Part shown: in pieces, positions 44,268-55,588 of the stretch
Numbering within the stretch: the first letter of the stretch is position 1
Layout: every line of letters starts with the position of its first letter
Assembly: GCA_947650285.1 (NCBI GenBank)
Contig: CANTFL010001332.1
Coordinates: 434,001 to 498,000 of the forward strand
Length of the DNA stretch: 64,000 nt
Direction: 5' to 3'
Source: Hyaloperonospora brassicae
Taxonomy: Eukaryota > Oomycota > Peronosporomycetes > Peronosporales > Peronosporaceae
Notes under the pieces: generated by a model
Databases searched by the model: none
The model's input: the letters and a program-made list of their open reading frames with translations, nothing else
Told to the model about the DNA's origin: nothing
Program-made: the position numbers and the translations under genes

Positions 44268-46405
44268 TCAACTATGCACGAGACGCTTTGCTACCGGGAA
44301 CGAGCCAAGGTGCTTGACGGTGCAAACAGACTGCAGCTTTTCCACAGCCTGACGGACGTTGGTATCGTCGAAGTGGCCGACAACCTCGACGAAGAAGTTG
44401 TAGCCGTCTTGCTCTTGGCGGTAGATGGACTCGAGACACGTGAGGTTGATGCCGTAATTCTTCCACACGTCGAGCGCGTTAAACAGCGAGCCGACCTCGT
44501 GTTTGATTTTCATGCTCAGGCATGACTTGTCGTTTCCAGTGGCTGCGGGGTAGCTCTTTGAAACAGCCACGAAGCGGATAAACGATGACCTGCCTTCCGC
44601 CGCAGGACGAAGACCCTCTGACGCCAGGGCGTGGCTTGTCTCAACCTGCTTCAAGCCATTCGACTCTGCAGCGCTTGACGTGGTCACCGCCACCGACGAC
44701 GCTTCGACAAAAGCACGTCTTGCAGCTTCCATGACATTGGGCACAGAGACTATCTGCGCGCTTGGCCAGCTTTGCTCTGCTTGAGCTACCAGCCACGCGT
44801 CGGTGTCTTTCGGGCAAAAGACCTTCGTCACGTCTGAGCTTTTGGTGACCTGTTTGTCTTTTGCTGCAAAGATGAAAGAGCACGTAAGCACGAGTTCAGC
44901 GGACACCTTCAGCGAGGTACGCATCAGCTGCGCCTGCGTCTCCTTCAGCATACCCAGACGCGAGTCCTCGATCGGAACGACGCCGTAGGCCGTGCGATTC
45001 GAGCAGACATCGTTGAAGACCGCGCTGATGGACTCAGCTTGCAGCAGGTGTTCCTTCTGCAGGGTATCGCTACCGAATAGAGCCTGAGCCGCGAGCCAGC
45101 AAAACGATCCCTCGATACCTGCAACAGCGATCGAAGGATGTGCGACGCGCTGCAGCAAGTACCGCACCTGCACTTGCTTTGTCAGCGGCATCACGAAGTC
45201 GCGGTACAAGTCGGAGATGAGCTGTGGATCGACTTTCAGCTCCTTGTCAGCCGGCGTCGCTGGCGAGTTCGGGTCCTGGCCGTACGTCGATGCTTTCAGC
45301 TTCACGCGCTCGAGCACTTTCTGCAGCGTGCACGAGACACATTGATCTACATTGTTACAGCAAGCTCCCACTCGAAGATTGACCTTCGCGGCAACAACAG
45401 CAACAACGAACCTCTTCGACTGCCGAGTTCGTAAGTGCTTCCATGATCCCGTCGGCGTCATTTGCGAGAATGAGCTTCGTGTAGCGCTCTGTCTCTGCTT
45501 GGAACTTGGCTTCAGCAATGAACTTGCCGAAATGGATACGCTTACTCAGTGCCTGGAGCACCGCAATGTCTGCCGTTGCTGTCGATCCGTACTACATCAG
45601 TGCACACGAGGTATGACCACCGAACCAGAGTTAGCCAAGACATCGAGCCAGCCACAACAGTCAGTCCCCATTGCCTCTACGCTTCGCACCAACGTATGGT
45701 TGCTCGCATTCGTCGTGAGTCCAGGCAGAATCTTTTCCTGGTACACGCTCATGATCTGACTGTTGATGTTGATCCGATTGGGCGTCAAGATGCGCGGGAA
45801 GTCCACGATGGGCAAAATGGGCTCTGGCAAAAGATGTGGGAAAAACGCGTTTTCGTCCGGGGACGTGTACCGCCGCGCCAGAGCGTGCAGTCGTTCCGTC
45901 TCGAGCAGCATAAAGTCCAGCAAACTGCCGTCAAAGGTCCTGTACTTGCCTTTCAGGCCTCCAAACACGGCGCTTTTGCTGTCGAGACAATGCAGAGAAG
46001 GACACACACACCGCAAGCGCCAAGAAATAAAAAGAGGATACGATCGTCAGTGACACCGTCACGACCACAACGAACGTGCGACGACGACTTGGTGAACCCT
46101 ACGATGGCACGGCAACAGCAGGAGTCAAAACAGCTACTGCACCTGTCTCTCATGTTGACGTAAACCTCCTTATTGTGCGGAAACTGCGCGCGTTCAATCA
46201 GCGCAAAGATCGTCGTCTCCTCTTGACTAAACGCAGACAAAAAGGGATCCAATACAGGACGACCGCGAAAGATGAGGTGGGGAACACGAGGAACAAACAC
46301 GAGCGACGAAGAGACTGCGCACCGGATGAGGACATTGCGGAAATCGTCGAGCTTCACGGGCTTCAGGGGGTCTCCAAACACGACGTTGTGCGAGCTCTGC
46401 TGCAT
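44268..46405 (-). CDS. Bifunctional chorismate mutase - prephenate dehydratase
   Basis: Exons 46405-46323, 46226-46143, 45978-45690, 45591-45412 and 45320-44268 join cleanly into 562 residues. Residues 1-265 are a complete eukaryote-type (AroQ-beta/Aro7-like) chorismate mutase: FRNVLIRQEETTIFALIERA, YRTFDGSLLDFMLLETERLH, RRYTSPDENAFFPHLLPEP, ALSKRIHFGKFIAEAKFQ, ALTNSAVEEKVLERV and PLTKQVQVRYLLQRV. In the same exon the sequence continues as prephenate dehydratase (GIEGSFCWLAAQALFG, AYGVVPIEDSRLGML) and a C-terminal ACT regulatory domain (LFNALDVWKNYGINLTCLES). It would convert chorismate to phenylpyruvate for phenylalanine synthesis, with allosteric control by the ACT domain. Oddity: the catalytic TRF motif of dehydratases reads IRF here (codon 44,577-44,579). 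Confidence 0.9.
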
Positions 46406-46734
46406 TATTATTATTCGTAGCTGCTCGTGCTGGTGTTTGGTTGTCACTATTGGGTTAGATACGGCGATTTGCATGTCGAGGCTCACGTACTTATTCGCCA
46501 GCAGAGAGAGAGCGAGCGAGCGAGCGAGAAAAGGAACGACATGCGATTGGATAAAAAGGTGCCTGTCGCGGTCGATTATCGCGGCCAATTTAGTGGGCTC
46601 CACACTAATTGTTCGGACATGATCTACCGAAAGATTACCATCAGGACGAGACAGCTGAGCGTCATGCCAGCGGATGACAGCTGGTTGTCCATGCTGTCGA
46701 CTCGAGCGACCCGACGACCGGTTTTCAGTCGAGT

Positions 46735-48077
46735 CTAGTACCGACGCTGTTTCGTCCTGGTGCATACCGTGCAGTTAGACACAAAGGTAAAAAGCCCCAT
46801 TTAGGAACCGCACACGACACAAAACGAGGATGTACCTGAACTTCTTGGCAGGAAACCCCGTTGGGTCCTCACGCACGAGCTCCGTTGTCTCGTCCAGCGT
46901 CTCGGGAATACGGAGGCCACGTGCCACTCGCTTCGAAAGCCAAATGTGAAGCGCAGACAGTTGCTCGTAGTTGCGCAGCATGTTGTTGATCTCTTCCGGC
47001 GACTGTCAAGCAAGAGGTTGTACCCACCATTAGCACCATCACACAGCAACAATAAGGTGAACACACCACCACTACCACCACCAGCAACGACAGTAGCACT
47101 AGCAATACCAACAGTCAAAGGATGCACAAACGAGAGCAAAGGACGTACGTGACCAGCCTTCTCCGAAATCTGCCTCTTGATTTTGCCATTGATGAGGCGA
47201 GGGTTTTCGCGATACTCCGGCTAGTGCAACAATCATCACGACACGATCGAACCAGTCGATGCACAACGTCAGGAGCAACTACAACAACTATCGCATCAAC
47301 GCTTCATACATCCATCGACTCCAAGATGGTCATGAACGCTTTCATCTGCTGGACGGCACTCTGTTGTCAAGCATCACCACCAAAACAACCGCAATCACAC
47401 AAAGACACCACCATCACCACACAAAACCCACAGAAGTGCCACAAACACATCACGTCAGCATCCAGCTACCAACAACAGCAGTCACAGCAATAGCAGCCAC
47501 AGCGCATCAACGTGGCCACACAAAAACAGGTCGCACCATCGTCGACACGCCCGGGATCATCGACCGCCAGCCGCTTGCCCCACTGGCTTCTGCGTTTTTC
47601 TACCATTGTGACCGACACAAAACATCACCACAACATCCCCACCGATCCACAGGTTATCACGACAGAAAGAGCCTCTCGTGTGCACCTCTTTGCGGTCGTT
47701 TATGCACCTTTAGGTGGTCGTAAAATCCGTTCAGATCAAATTTATCCTTTTGCGAAAGCTCAATCATCTGCTGTTTGTACGCCTCTCCTGCCGCCAGTCA
47801 CCGCATCACCACATTGCACGACTGTCAGGAAAAGTGTACGCACGCCAGCAGTGCAGTGACAATTTGTACGCAGGAGCGTACCCTGTTTGTGCTGACTGCG
47901 CTCCTCCAATTTGCCTGATACCGTCTCCTTGAGGCTCGAGAACACGCCCATGGAGCGCACGTGCATGTTGATGGACGGATCGACACGTGCTGCACGCAGT
48001 GCGCTCACTGTCGACAGCATCTTGCGCTGTGTCGGCTGCAGCTGACGCGCGATTGATCGCATGACGTTGACGCGCAT
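46735..48077 (-). CDS. Stand-alone SRP54 M-domain protein with presequence
   Basis: Seven predicted exons: 48077-47882, 47787-47708, 47599-47537, 47360-47310, 47220-47149, 47002-46836 and 46756-46735; 216 residues, all phases consistent. After a basic N-terminus (MRSIARQLQPTQRKMLSTV, mitochondrial-type) the order of SRP54/Ffh M-domain motifs is complete: FDLNGFYDHLK, SGWRSMIPGVSTM (finger loop/IPG), QQMKAFMTILESM, YRENPRLINGKIKRQISEKA (the ENPxxINGxRxxRIA core) and SPEEINNMLRNYEQLSALHIWL. No GTPase (NG) domain is present upstream: the exon chain begins with the presequence. In SRP54 the M domain binds hydrophobic signal sequences and SRP RNA. A role in mitochondrial protein insertion is an inference. 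Start could also be the Met at 48,062. Confidence 0.78.
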
Positions 48078-49797
48078 GAGACTCGACGTCGTTTTTTGAT
48101 CGCACAGGGAGAACTGGTCGGACAAATCTGTCGTGCGAGTGGCCAAACAAGGCCGAGTTTGTTGTGAGATTGCGTGGCGAATGAATGATCGGATAAATGA
48201 CTGGTGGCAAAATATCACGATAGGGCAAGTGGCTACAATGTTGAGCCCAGTGGTAACCTACTGAACTGTTCTTCCTAGCGAAACAGAGAGAGAGGTACAT
48301 GCGTTCATGGGAAGTAGTCCCATGTACATGTGCAGCGTGTTATTTGCATTTATCAGTCGCCTGTGTTGCTGCTGGCAATTCATCGCGTCCTGCTCTGTAG
48401 CTTTTCAGGACATAAGATGACTACAAGTTGATGTTGGAGCTCGGCCATGGTAGATAAAGAGTAGCGAGCGACAAGGTAGACGACGAAGCTGTAGTTGTGC
48501 CAGAGCTGGCGATTGAAGCAGCCACTGTAGAGTCGGTGGCTACTTGTCTAGTCATAGGTGGCGGTGCAAATCGAACTACAGAAGGAGAGCGACGTCGGTG
48601 GTTCCGTCCGGTCGAGAACAAGCGTCGAGTTGGTTGACCTCACGACGAGCAAGCGGAAAAGATAGTCGGAAGGCGGTGCTGGTCCAGCTACACACGAAAC
48701 TGATCCGTGACACAAGAGAGACCGCTGCACTTGAAAGCAACTCCACATGTCATTTACGTCACGTGCCACACGGTCGAGAGGAGCAGTTTGTTTTTTGTGA
48801 CGTAAAGTTGTACGCAATGGGTTTGCATTGCCCAAAGGTCTTGCAGGAACGAAGCCACACCCACGCAAGTGCGTTCGCTACTTATGCGGTAAGTCTACCT
48901 GTGAGGGCAGAACGAGAACCTGCTGCCATGTTCTGTCATGCAAAGTCACCTGCCGACGGCAGAGTTCGTTGCTCACGTCGATCAGGATATCTCGACTGCG
49001 AGCAACTGAGACTTTGCGTGACGAGTGCGTGAGGCGGCACCATCTCCCTGTCCTATGGCGTGTGATGGTGCAAACGTCAACAACGTGCCGACTAACTCAC
49101 TCACCAACGCAATGTGAGTACCACCACTTGGTTTGATCTCCGAGCCACTTGGTATCGCTGATAAGGCCATTAGCGTCCAGAAGTTTCTCAGCAGATCGTG
49201 ACCCACACTCTCGCGGCAGAGGTACAATCATCACCGATTGCCATTGACGTTATTCCTTTGTCGCAGGTCGGCCATGCTGAGAAGTGCGCCGTCTCACACG
49301 CATTTACAACACACTGTGTATGTCCTGGCAAAAAGATTGGGTACATGTACAAACTAAACTCTATCTACGCGTTATTGCGACTACACACAAACTGCCTCGC
49401 AAACACAGGCGGAAGCTGCGTGACAAGAGATAGTCACAAGCAGGCGGGCAACGCAAAACAAACGCCGCGGCTGGACCGACCGAGGCTGGCCGCGGGCAGA
49501 GCGTTGAGTTCATCTCTTCTCGTGTTTTCGTTAAGCTACGACCCCCACCAATTGTGTCTCCTCGTGCTCTTGCGTATCCTGCGTGTGTCTTCCTTCCACC
49601 AGCCATCAAAGCACCGACGACCAGAGCAGCTAGCCAGCACCACGACACAAAAAGCAGGAGCCGCAGCTCACCGAACGTCTCCTTCTCTACTCCCCCGCGT
49701 ACGCAAAGGAAGCCCGCGGCCGCCTCACCGAGTCGAACGCTGCCAACGCGCGACACTGCAAGACGGTCGCGTAAGCCACCGGCCAATGACCAGCGCC
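48078..49797. other. Intergenic region, weak coding hints
   Basis: About 1.7 kb. On the minus strand, 49,130-49,210 reads as a plausible exon fragment (SAEKLLDANGLISDTKWLGD), but neighbours cannot be joined. A plus-strand frame at 49,198-49,905 runs antisense into the PABP gene and is probably chance. The region from 49,500 to 49,797 is the 3' flank of PABP. Confidence 0.35.
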
Positions 49798-51693
49798 CTA
49801 GCCTTGGTGGGCCTCCAGAACCGCCAGCGCCTCCTGGATCTTAGCCTCCAGTGCCTCCGGACTCTCCAGCAGGTGCAACAGCTCGCCGTTGTCCATCTCC
49901 AGTAGCATACCTGTGATCTTGCCGGCCAATTCAGGCTGCTGGCGGTGGATCAGCGGGTACAAACGCTCACCAATCATGTTCTTCTGGATCTCCGGGGAAG
50001 CCGCGGCCAATGCAGCCGACGTCAACGGCTCTGGTCCTGCATTCTGCACGGGAGCGGCCGGCGGCATCACGCCTTGAGGCGGCATCTCACGAGCCGGGTG
50101 GTTGCGAGCGTTTGCCGTGTACTTAAAGTTGCGGCGGTTCGCAGGAGCACCCTGAGGTCCTTGAGGACCAGGTCCCTGGCGACCACGACGCGGCTGACCG
50201 CGCTGCTGCTGCATCGGCATGCCGTACCCAGGCATCGGGTAGCCACCGGGAGCCGGAGCGCCTGGCACACGAGCACCGTACGGGATCGGGCCCCGCTGGA
50301 CACCACGCGGCATCATCTGTTGTGGGTACATAAAGCCCTGACGGGCCTGGGGCGGAAGCTGGCCAGGCTGGCCATAGAACATCGGGGCCGCACCGTACAT
50401 GGGCGGCTGACCCATCGGCATGCCGCGGCCCATGGCCATGCCAGCGCGCTGTTGAGCGTGCTGGGCCTCGAGCTGCGCGCGACGGACCTCTTTGCGCTGC
50501 GCTAGCGCTACGTACACGGGCTTGCCTACAATCAGCTTGCCATTCATCTCTGCTACAGCTTTGTTGGCCTCCTCCGGGGTCGAAAAGCATACGAAACCAA
50601 AGCCACGCGAGTTTCCGTTCGGGTCGCGCATCACACGCGACGACGTTATAGTGCCGCACTCTGCAAAAGCTTCGCGCAGCTCGTCGTCCGACAGCTGATC
50701 GTCCAGGTTCTTTACATACAAGTTCACGCCCTGGTACTTGTTTATACGCTCCATCTTGAGCTGCTCAAACTTGTTGCGCAGCTCACGCTCGCGCTCCGTG
50801 CGCTTTTGGGCTTTGCCCACGTAAATGTCCGTCTCCACGCCATCGCCAACCGGGTACGACTTGCCGTTCAAGGCATCTACCGCTCGATGGGCAGAGTCCG
50901 AGTCGTCATAGTTGACGAAGCCAAACCCGCGGTTCTGATCCGGGTTGGCATTGTCTTTCATCACCACGGCACTGAGCACGTGGCCAAATGGCTCAAACTC
51001 CTTGAGCAAGTCCGCGTCCGTCCACTTGGTGGGAATGTTCTTCACATAACAATTAGTCCAGTCGTCTGCGTCCGGACGGTCCTGTCGCTTCTGAAAATGA
51101 CCGACAAACACCTCGGTGCCCGCAATGAGCATGCCATTAATCTTGGCAATGGCCTCTGTTGCCGCCTCGGCTGTCTCATAGTGCACGTAGCCATAGCCTT
51201 TGCTATTGCCCGTTGTGTGGTCGATCGCGACTTTGCAGCTCAAAATGTTGCCAAACAGCGAAAACGTGTCGTAGAGCGCCTTGTTGTCAATGGACAGGTC
51301 CAAGTTCTTGACAAAAATGTTGCCAACGCCCGATTTCCGGAGCGACGGGTCGCGCTGCGACCACATGATGCGACAGGGCACGCTCTTGATGCTCGTAAAG
51401 TTCATCGTGTCGAGCGCCCGCTCGGCGTCCGCCACGTTGTGGAAGTTCACGTAGGCGTAGCCCAACGAGCGGCGCGTCACGGCGTCGCGACACACGCGGA
51501 TGCTGGCGACGGGCCCCACGGCGTTAAAAATCTCAAACAGCAGCGCTTCCGTCACGTCCGGATGAATGTCTCCGACGTAGAGCGACGCCGTGTGGAACGG
51601 CTGGGCAGCGCCCGTGGCGGCCGCCATGGTGGGCGTGGCGGTAGTCGCCGTAAGGGAAGGGCTGGAGGTCGGGGAAGTCGTCGAGGTGGCCAT
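49798..51693 (-). CDS. PABPC: Cytoplasmic poly(A)-binding protein, 631 aa
   Basis: Single exon; the Met at 51,693 (MATSTTSPTSS) is preferred because upstream in-frame residues are leader-like. Four RRMs are present with intact RNP motifs: LYVGDIHP/RRSLGYAYVNF, IFVKNLDLS/SKGYGYVHY, CYVKNIPTKW/NRGFGFVNY and LYVKNLDDQ/SRGFGFVCF. A Pro/Gly/Met/Gln-rich linker with PGYGMPM and RGQPRRGRQGP follows, then the C-terminal MLLE (PABC) domain at about 555-630 (IQKNMIGERLYPLI, KITGMLLEMDNGELLHLL). The protein coats poly(A) tails, contacts eIF4G to promote translation and, through MLLE, binds PAM2 peptides of deadenylase and release factors. Length and architecture are normal. Codon use is strongly biased to C/G-ending codons, as expected for a highly expressed gene. 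Confidence 0.96.
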   Translation of the reverse strand: MATSTTSPTSSPSLTATTATPTMAAATGAAQPFHTASLYVGDIHPDVTEALLFEIFNAVGPVASIRVCRDAVTRRSLGYAYVNFHNVADAERALDTMNFTSIKSVPCRIMWSQRDPSLRKSGVGNIFVKNLDLSIDNKALYDTFSLFGNILSCKVAIDHTTGNSKGYGYVHYETAEAATEAIAKINGMLIAGTEVFVGHFQKRQDRPDADDWTNCYVKNIPTKWTDADLLKEFEPFGHVLSAVVMKDNANPDQNRGFGFVNYDDSDSAHRAVDALNGKSYPVGDGVETDIYVGKAQKRTERERELRNKFEQLKMERINKYQGVNLYVKNLDDQLSDDELREAFAECGTITSSRVMRDPNGNSRGFGFVCFSTPEEANKAVAEMNGKLIVGKPVYVALAQRKEVRRAQLEAQHAQQRAGMAMGRGMPMGQPPMYGAAPMFYGQPGQLPPQARQGFMYPQQMMPRGVQRGPIPYGARVPGAPAPGGYPMPGYGMPMQQQRGQPRRGRQGPGPQGPQGAPANRRNFKYTANARNHPAREMPPQGVMPPAAPVQNAGPEPLTSAALAAASPEIQKNMIGERLYPLIHRQQPELAGKITGMLLEMDNGELLHLLESPEALEAKIQEALAVLEAHQG

Positions 51694-54600
51694 GGCTACA
51701 GTTGGTTGGTTGTGCATACAATAGAGACAGAGCGCGAAAAAAAAAGTGAGTGCGGGAAAGAGCGGGGTACAGGTGAGTGCCGAGGGCGAGACCGGTACGA
51801 GTGGAAAGCAGAGACACAGCGCTTGTGCATGCACCTAATTGTGCCGATCTACCACCTCGCGTGTCGACGGGGGCGCGCGCAAGCGAACGCGGGATTCCAT
51901 ACCTGTTGGTGGCTTAGAGTGCGGGATGAGTGGATGGAGTGGCGAACCTTTTTATTTCTTTTTTATTGAAAGAGAGAGAAAGAGACTGAGCTCATGATTG
52001 GTGGAGCGCAACGACGAGGGCGAGCGGGGCCAGGGGACGACCGAGAGCGAGAGGGAGGCTGGGGGGGCGACAGCGATGCTTTCGCGCGTGCTGAGTGGAC
52101 GGCCGATCGAATATTTCGGTCAGGATGCTGCGTGAACCAATGAGAAGAGGGAACTCGACGGCCCGTGGCACGGCGCGTCTGCTTGAAGCCGTTGGAGTGA
52201 CTTTTGTGGGCTTCCCCACCAGTCATGGACCTCAGCTGTGGATTGGCGGAAAATAGAAGCTGCGCGAACAGTCGAGCTGACAGTGAAGCCACCTGAAATG
52301 TAGCCATCGCCGACGGAACGAGACGTGACTTCAAGTTGTCACTTGACGGATGGCGCATGTTGACTGCTCCTCGCCGTTCATGCTACTGTGAGGTCATCTG
52401 GTGTCATTGGCTCGAAAACGTCAATCAGAGAAAGAAACGATGGACATGTCCCGAAATCGTGTGGATGCATGCAGTCGTGGACGACGCAAGGAGGTGAAGA
52501 AGCTGGAGCACGAGCTCACCATAGCATGAAAAACTGATCTGGCCGTGAGTTTGTGCAAGCGTAGCGAGAGTGTCTGGTCAATGTATACTGCAGAGCGGCA
52601 CGTTTTTATTGTCGCTATGGTATTTGCAACACGTTATCGTCAACAAAAACCTGCTACGTAGCGGCAAGTTGACTGTGGTCGACCAGGCGATGTTAGAGAC
52701 TCTTCCGAAAACCTTTGCAAGCGGATGCTGCGTTGGACTCCTGCATTTGTGACTCCCGTACATCTTGCAGTCATAGCCTTGTACGCACTTGGCCCAATTG
52801 ACGCGACGGTACAATACAGGGAGAGTTTTGCATGTCGAAAGGCGTCAATCCATGTCGAAGCCAAAAAGATGCCAGTCATGATGTTTGTTGACCCAATCGG
52901 ATGATGTGCGATCATCAACAGAACCTCACACACGTTGCTGAGAGCTCTCACTTTCTAGCACGGGTTCTGCTTTCGCCACTATCGATGCTAGTATTTCTTC
53001 CGACTCGACTGCTTTTCGATACAAGACAGAGTCCCCTACTTTCCATGCGTCGCCAGTGGCTTTATTACGTGGTGCAAGGGTCCTGCACTGCTACGAACGT
53101 CAAGAGATCTGGCGGTCATGCATGCTCTTGTTAGCCGTGAAACAGCCGCAATTGACGACACCGTCAATTGCCATTGAGATGGTAACCGAGATCATTCGGC
53201 ACATTCGCTTTTACTGATCGTATCGCCTTGTGACTCGATGCCATACAAGCCGAAGCATGGCATTGCCCCTTTTGATTATGCCGTTCGCCTCTCGTCCGCA
53301 CCGTTCGTTAGTCGAGTCTTGACTGAATTGTCGAGGTGGCTCCGGCAGACACAATGTTTTTATATTGGTACAATCACACATGACCTGAGGCCCGTCGTGG
53401 CATAGAAGACCTAACTAAGCACAAGTCGATGATATGAGGCAAACACACAACGGACCTTCTTCAACTACTTTACGAGACTCACTCTCATGCTTCGGCAGAA
53501 TAGCAAGGTGTGTGACTTCGTCTCTCTTTTTCGCACATGCATCATCGCGCGTGCTGACAAAGGCAGGGCGAATGTTGCCGTTGTCAACGTAAGATAATCT
53601 TGTACTTGGATACAACACGTCTAGATCTGTTAGTGCTTGCCCCGTATTGATGTTAACGATACCGTAGAACTCATATTGGGGTCAAAGTCAAGTCGATGTC
53701 GATACACGAATCAATTAGTTCAACTCGGATGCAACGATGCATGCGACATGAGAGCACTGCGCTGTGCGATGTGGTATGACTCTACGCCTCGTACTTCCGT
53801 CAAGCGCCCGTCACGAATATGGCATACGAGTGTCGGAAACATTTGCACTCAGAGCGGTTGACGTCTTGTGTATCGACACGTCAAAGGAGGGACGAATGGC
53901 AGCTCGAAATGTCAGTGTTCACCACAGCCAAATGGGGGCAGCTGCATCAGTACGAACGGAAGTAAACGTTCCTGGAATTTGTGGGCAAATCAGTATACTC
54001 AGCAAATCGAATAAATGATTTGAAATGCACACTCGTGGATGTAGTGGAACGTATTTGACACAGCAATCGTGCCTTTGTAATATCGTAGTGTTGAAGGACA
54101 AGATATCGAGATGAACATAATAGAGGAATGTAGTTCTGAGCCTTCGCTTTCCAGTTTGCCACATCGATGATAGGACGCAAAGTGTGTATGACCTTGACTG
54201 AGTCTGAATAATCGTAAGAGCCACACATACTTTTTGATCCAGCATCTGAACTTTCAATCAGAATGTTGGGACATGACGGAACCTTCTGCAAGATATATCG
54301 TGATTACAGTCATCTATGTGTATGTCCATCAATAGACTTACACACGATATAGCTCAGGGGGTGTAGCGTGCGATAAGCGTCACCGTGCAAATCGCGCCAC
54401 CTGCTTCGAATTTAGGATCTCGGCCTGAGCTCTTCATCACAAGCTGTTGGTAAGAACCTTATTTGGCATTGCCTATCTTTTCTTTCGTACGACCGAAAAG
54501 CATGAGAGTCTTACAAGCTTGTGCCCCAAGGCTCCATATTTCGCTCGTTCAGCTCGGTTTGACATGCTAAACTCCACCTTCATCGCATCATCTTCGATGC

Positions 54601-55588
54601 GATGAAGCGATTGTGCAAGACATCTTTTTCGACCGCTTTGAGCTTGGAATCAGCAATCTTCAAGCTCTATGGTTGGCGTACGTGTATCGGCCTGTCAACA
54701 GTAGCGATTGATAGCTAACATGTCAAACGTGAAGACTGTTGAGCGCCATGTTAGCCAAATATGTCTGCCTATTGAGAGACTCGGTGGTGCAGCAAGGTAG
54801 ACTTACGTCCGGCCGCGTCAAATTCGTGTTGTATGAACTTGACGATTGTGCTTTATTGCTCTTCTCTCGTTTTGTTCGCGAACAACAGTGTTTTAACGAC
54901 TGACTCAATGACAAGCGGACTCATTCGTTTGCCCGCATCCATACGAGATCGCTAAAATCAGCCAAGCCTTCACGCGTCGCGTCAATGATACCCTCGTTCC
55001 CTATTTACATGGTGAATACGGCCGTGAGTCTCCGACCAACTACAATGTGCCGCTAGGTGTGATAGATCATGTTCACGCGTTCTGGCGCATTATAAGCTGT
55101 CTAGACAGGTGACAGCGTCGACACGTGCGCCGAAACCTCACGTATACTCTTGTGCAGGAAAGAGGCGCAGCCAACCCAACTTTCGTTCGTATAAGGGTGA
55201 CGTAGGACTCTGAGTTGTAGACCCACATGCCTCGTTGCATAATCTGTTGTAAACCTGCATTGCTTCTATCTAGCGACAATGTGTATGGTAGTTAACCTTG
55301 TAAACCACTCGGCGCACGCGTCTGTTACGTATCAGTCAGTCAACGGTATCAAATCATGGCCGAGACTGTTTAGCACGACCGCAAGTGAACTTGCGCGAAG
55401 AAAAAAGCAGTACCTATCCTATCAATAGCATGCGTGAAGCGAGAAACCCAGTAAACGCAGACTTTCAATTAACAACCAACCCCGCTCCATTCTACACCTA
55501 TGTTTGCGTGCTTGGCCAAGCAGCGTGCAGGCACGTCGATACCGGTATATATCGACACGTACTGAATTACCACACCCACCTCACGCCC
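51694..55588. other. Long gene-poor stretch
   Basis: 3.9 kb. The first 700 bases are the PABP promoter side, with a poly-A/T run at 51,738-51,746 and GAGA-rich leader. At 53,440-53,680 (minus) a good coding-like exon occurs: FYGIVNINTGQALTDLDVL, YPSTRLSYVDNGNIRPAFVS and following residues, ending at a donor-like GTGAGTC; another open block lies at 53,947-54,291 (minus). They may belong to one damaged or multi-exon gene that I cannot name. A tRNA-like segment lies at 54,343-54,425. No retroelement ends are visible. Confidence 0.4.

Noticed and set aside
46405..46765. N-terminal extension of the chorismate mutase by about 120 codons to an ATG at 46,765
   Set aside because: Family proteins begin near the Met at 46,405, and the extension overlaps the last SRP M-domain exon and has no recognisable content.
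50806..51969. Plus-strand frame of 387 codons opposite PABP
   Set aside because: Antisense shadow of a highly biased coding sequence; no domain and it crosses the PABP start and leader.
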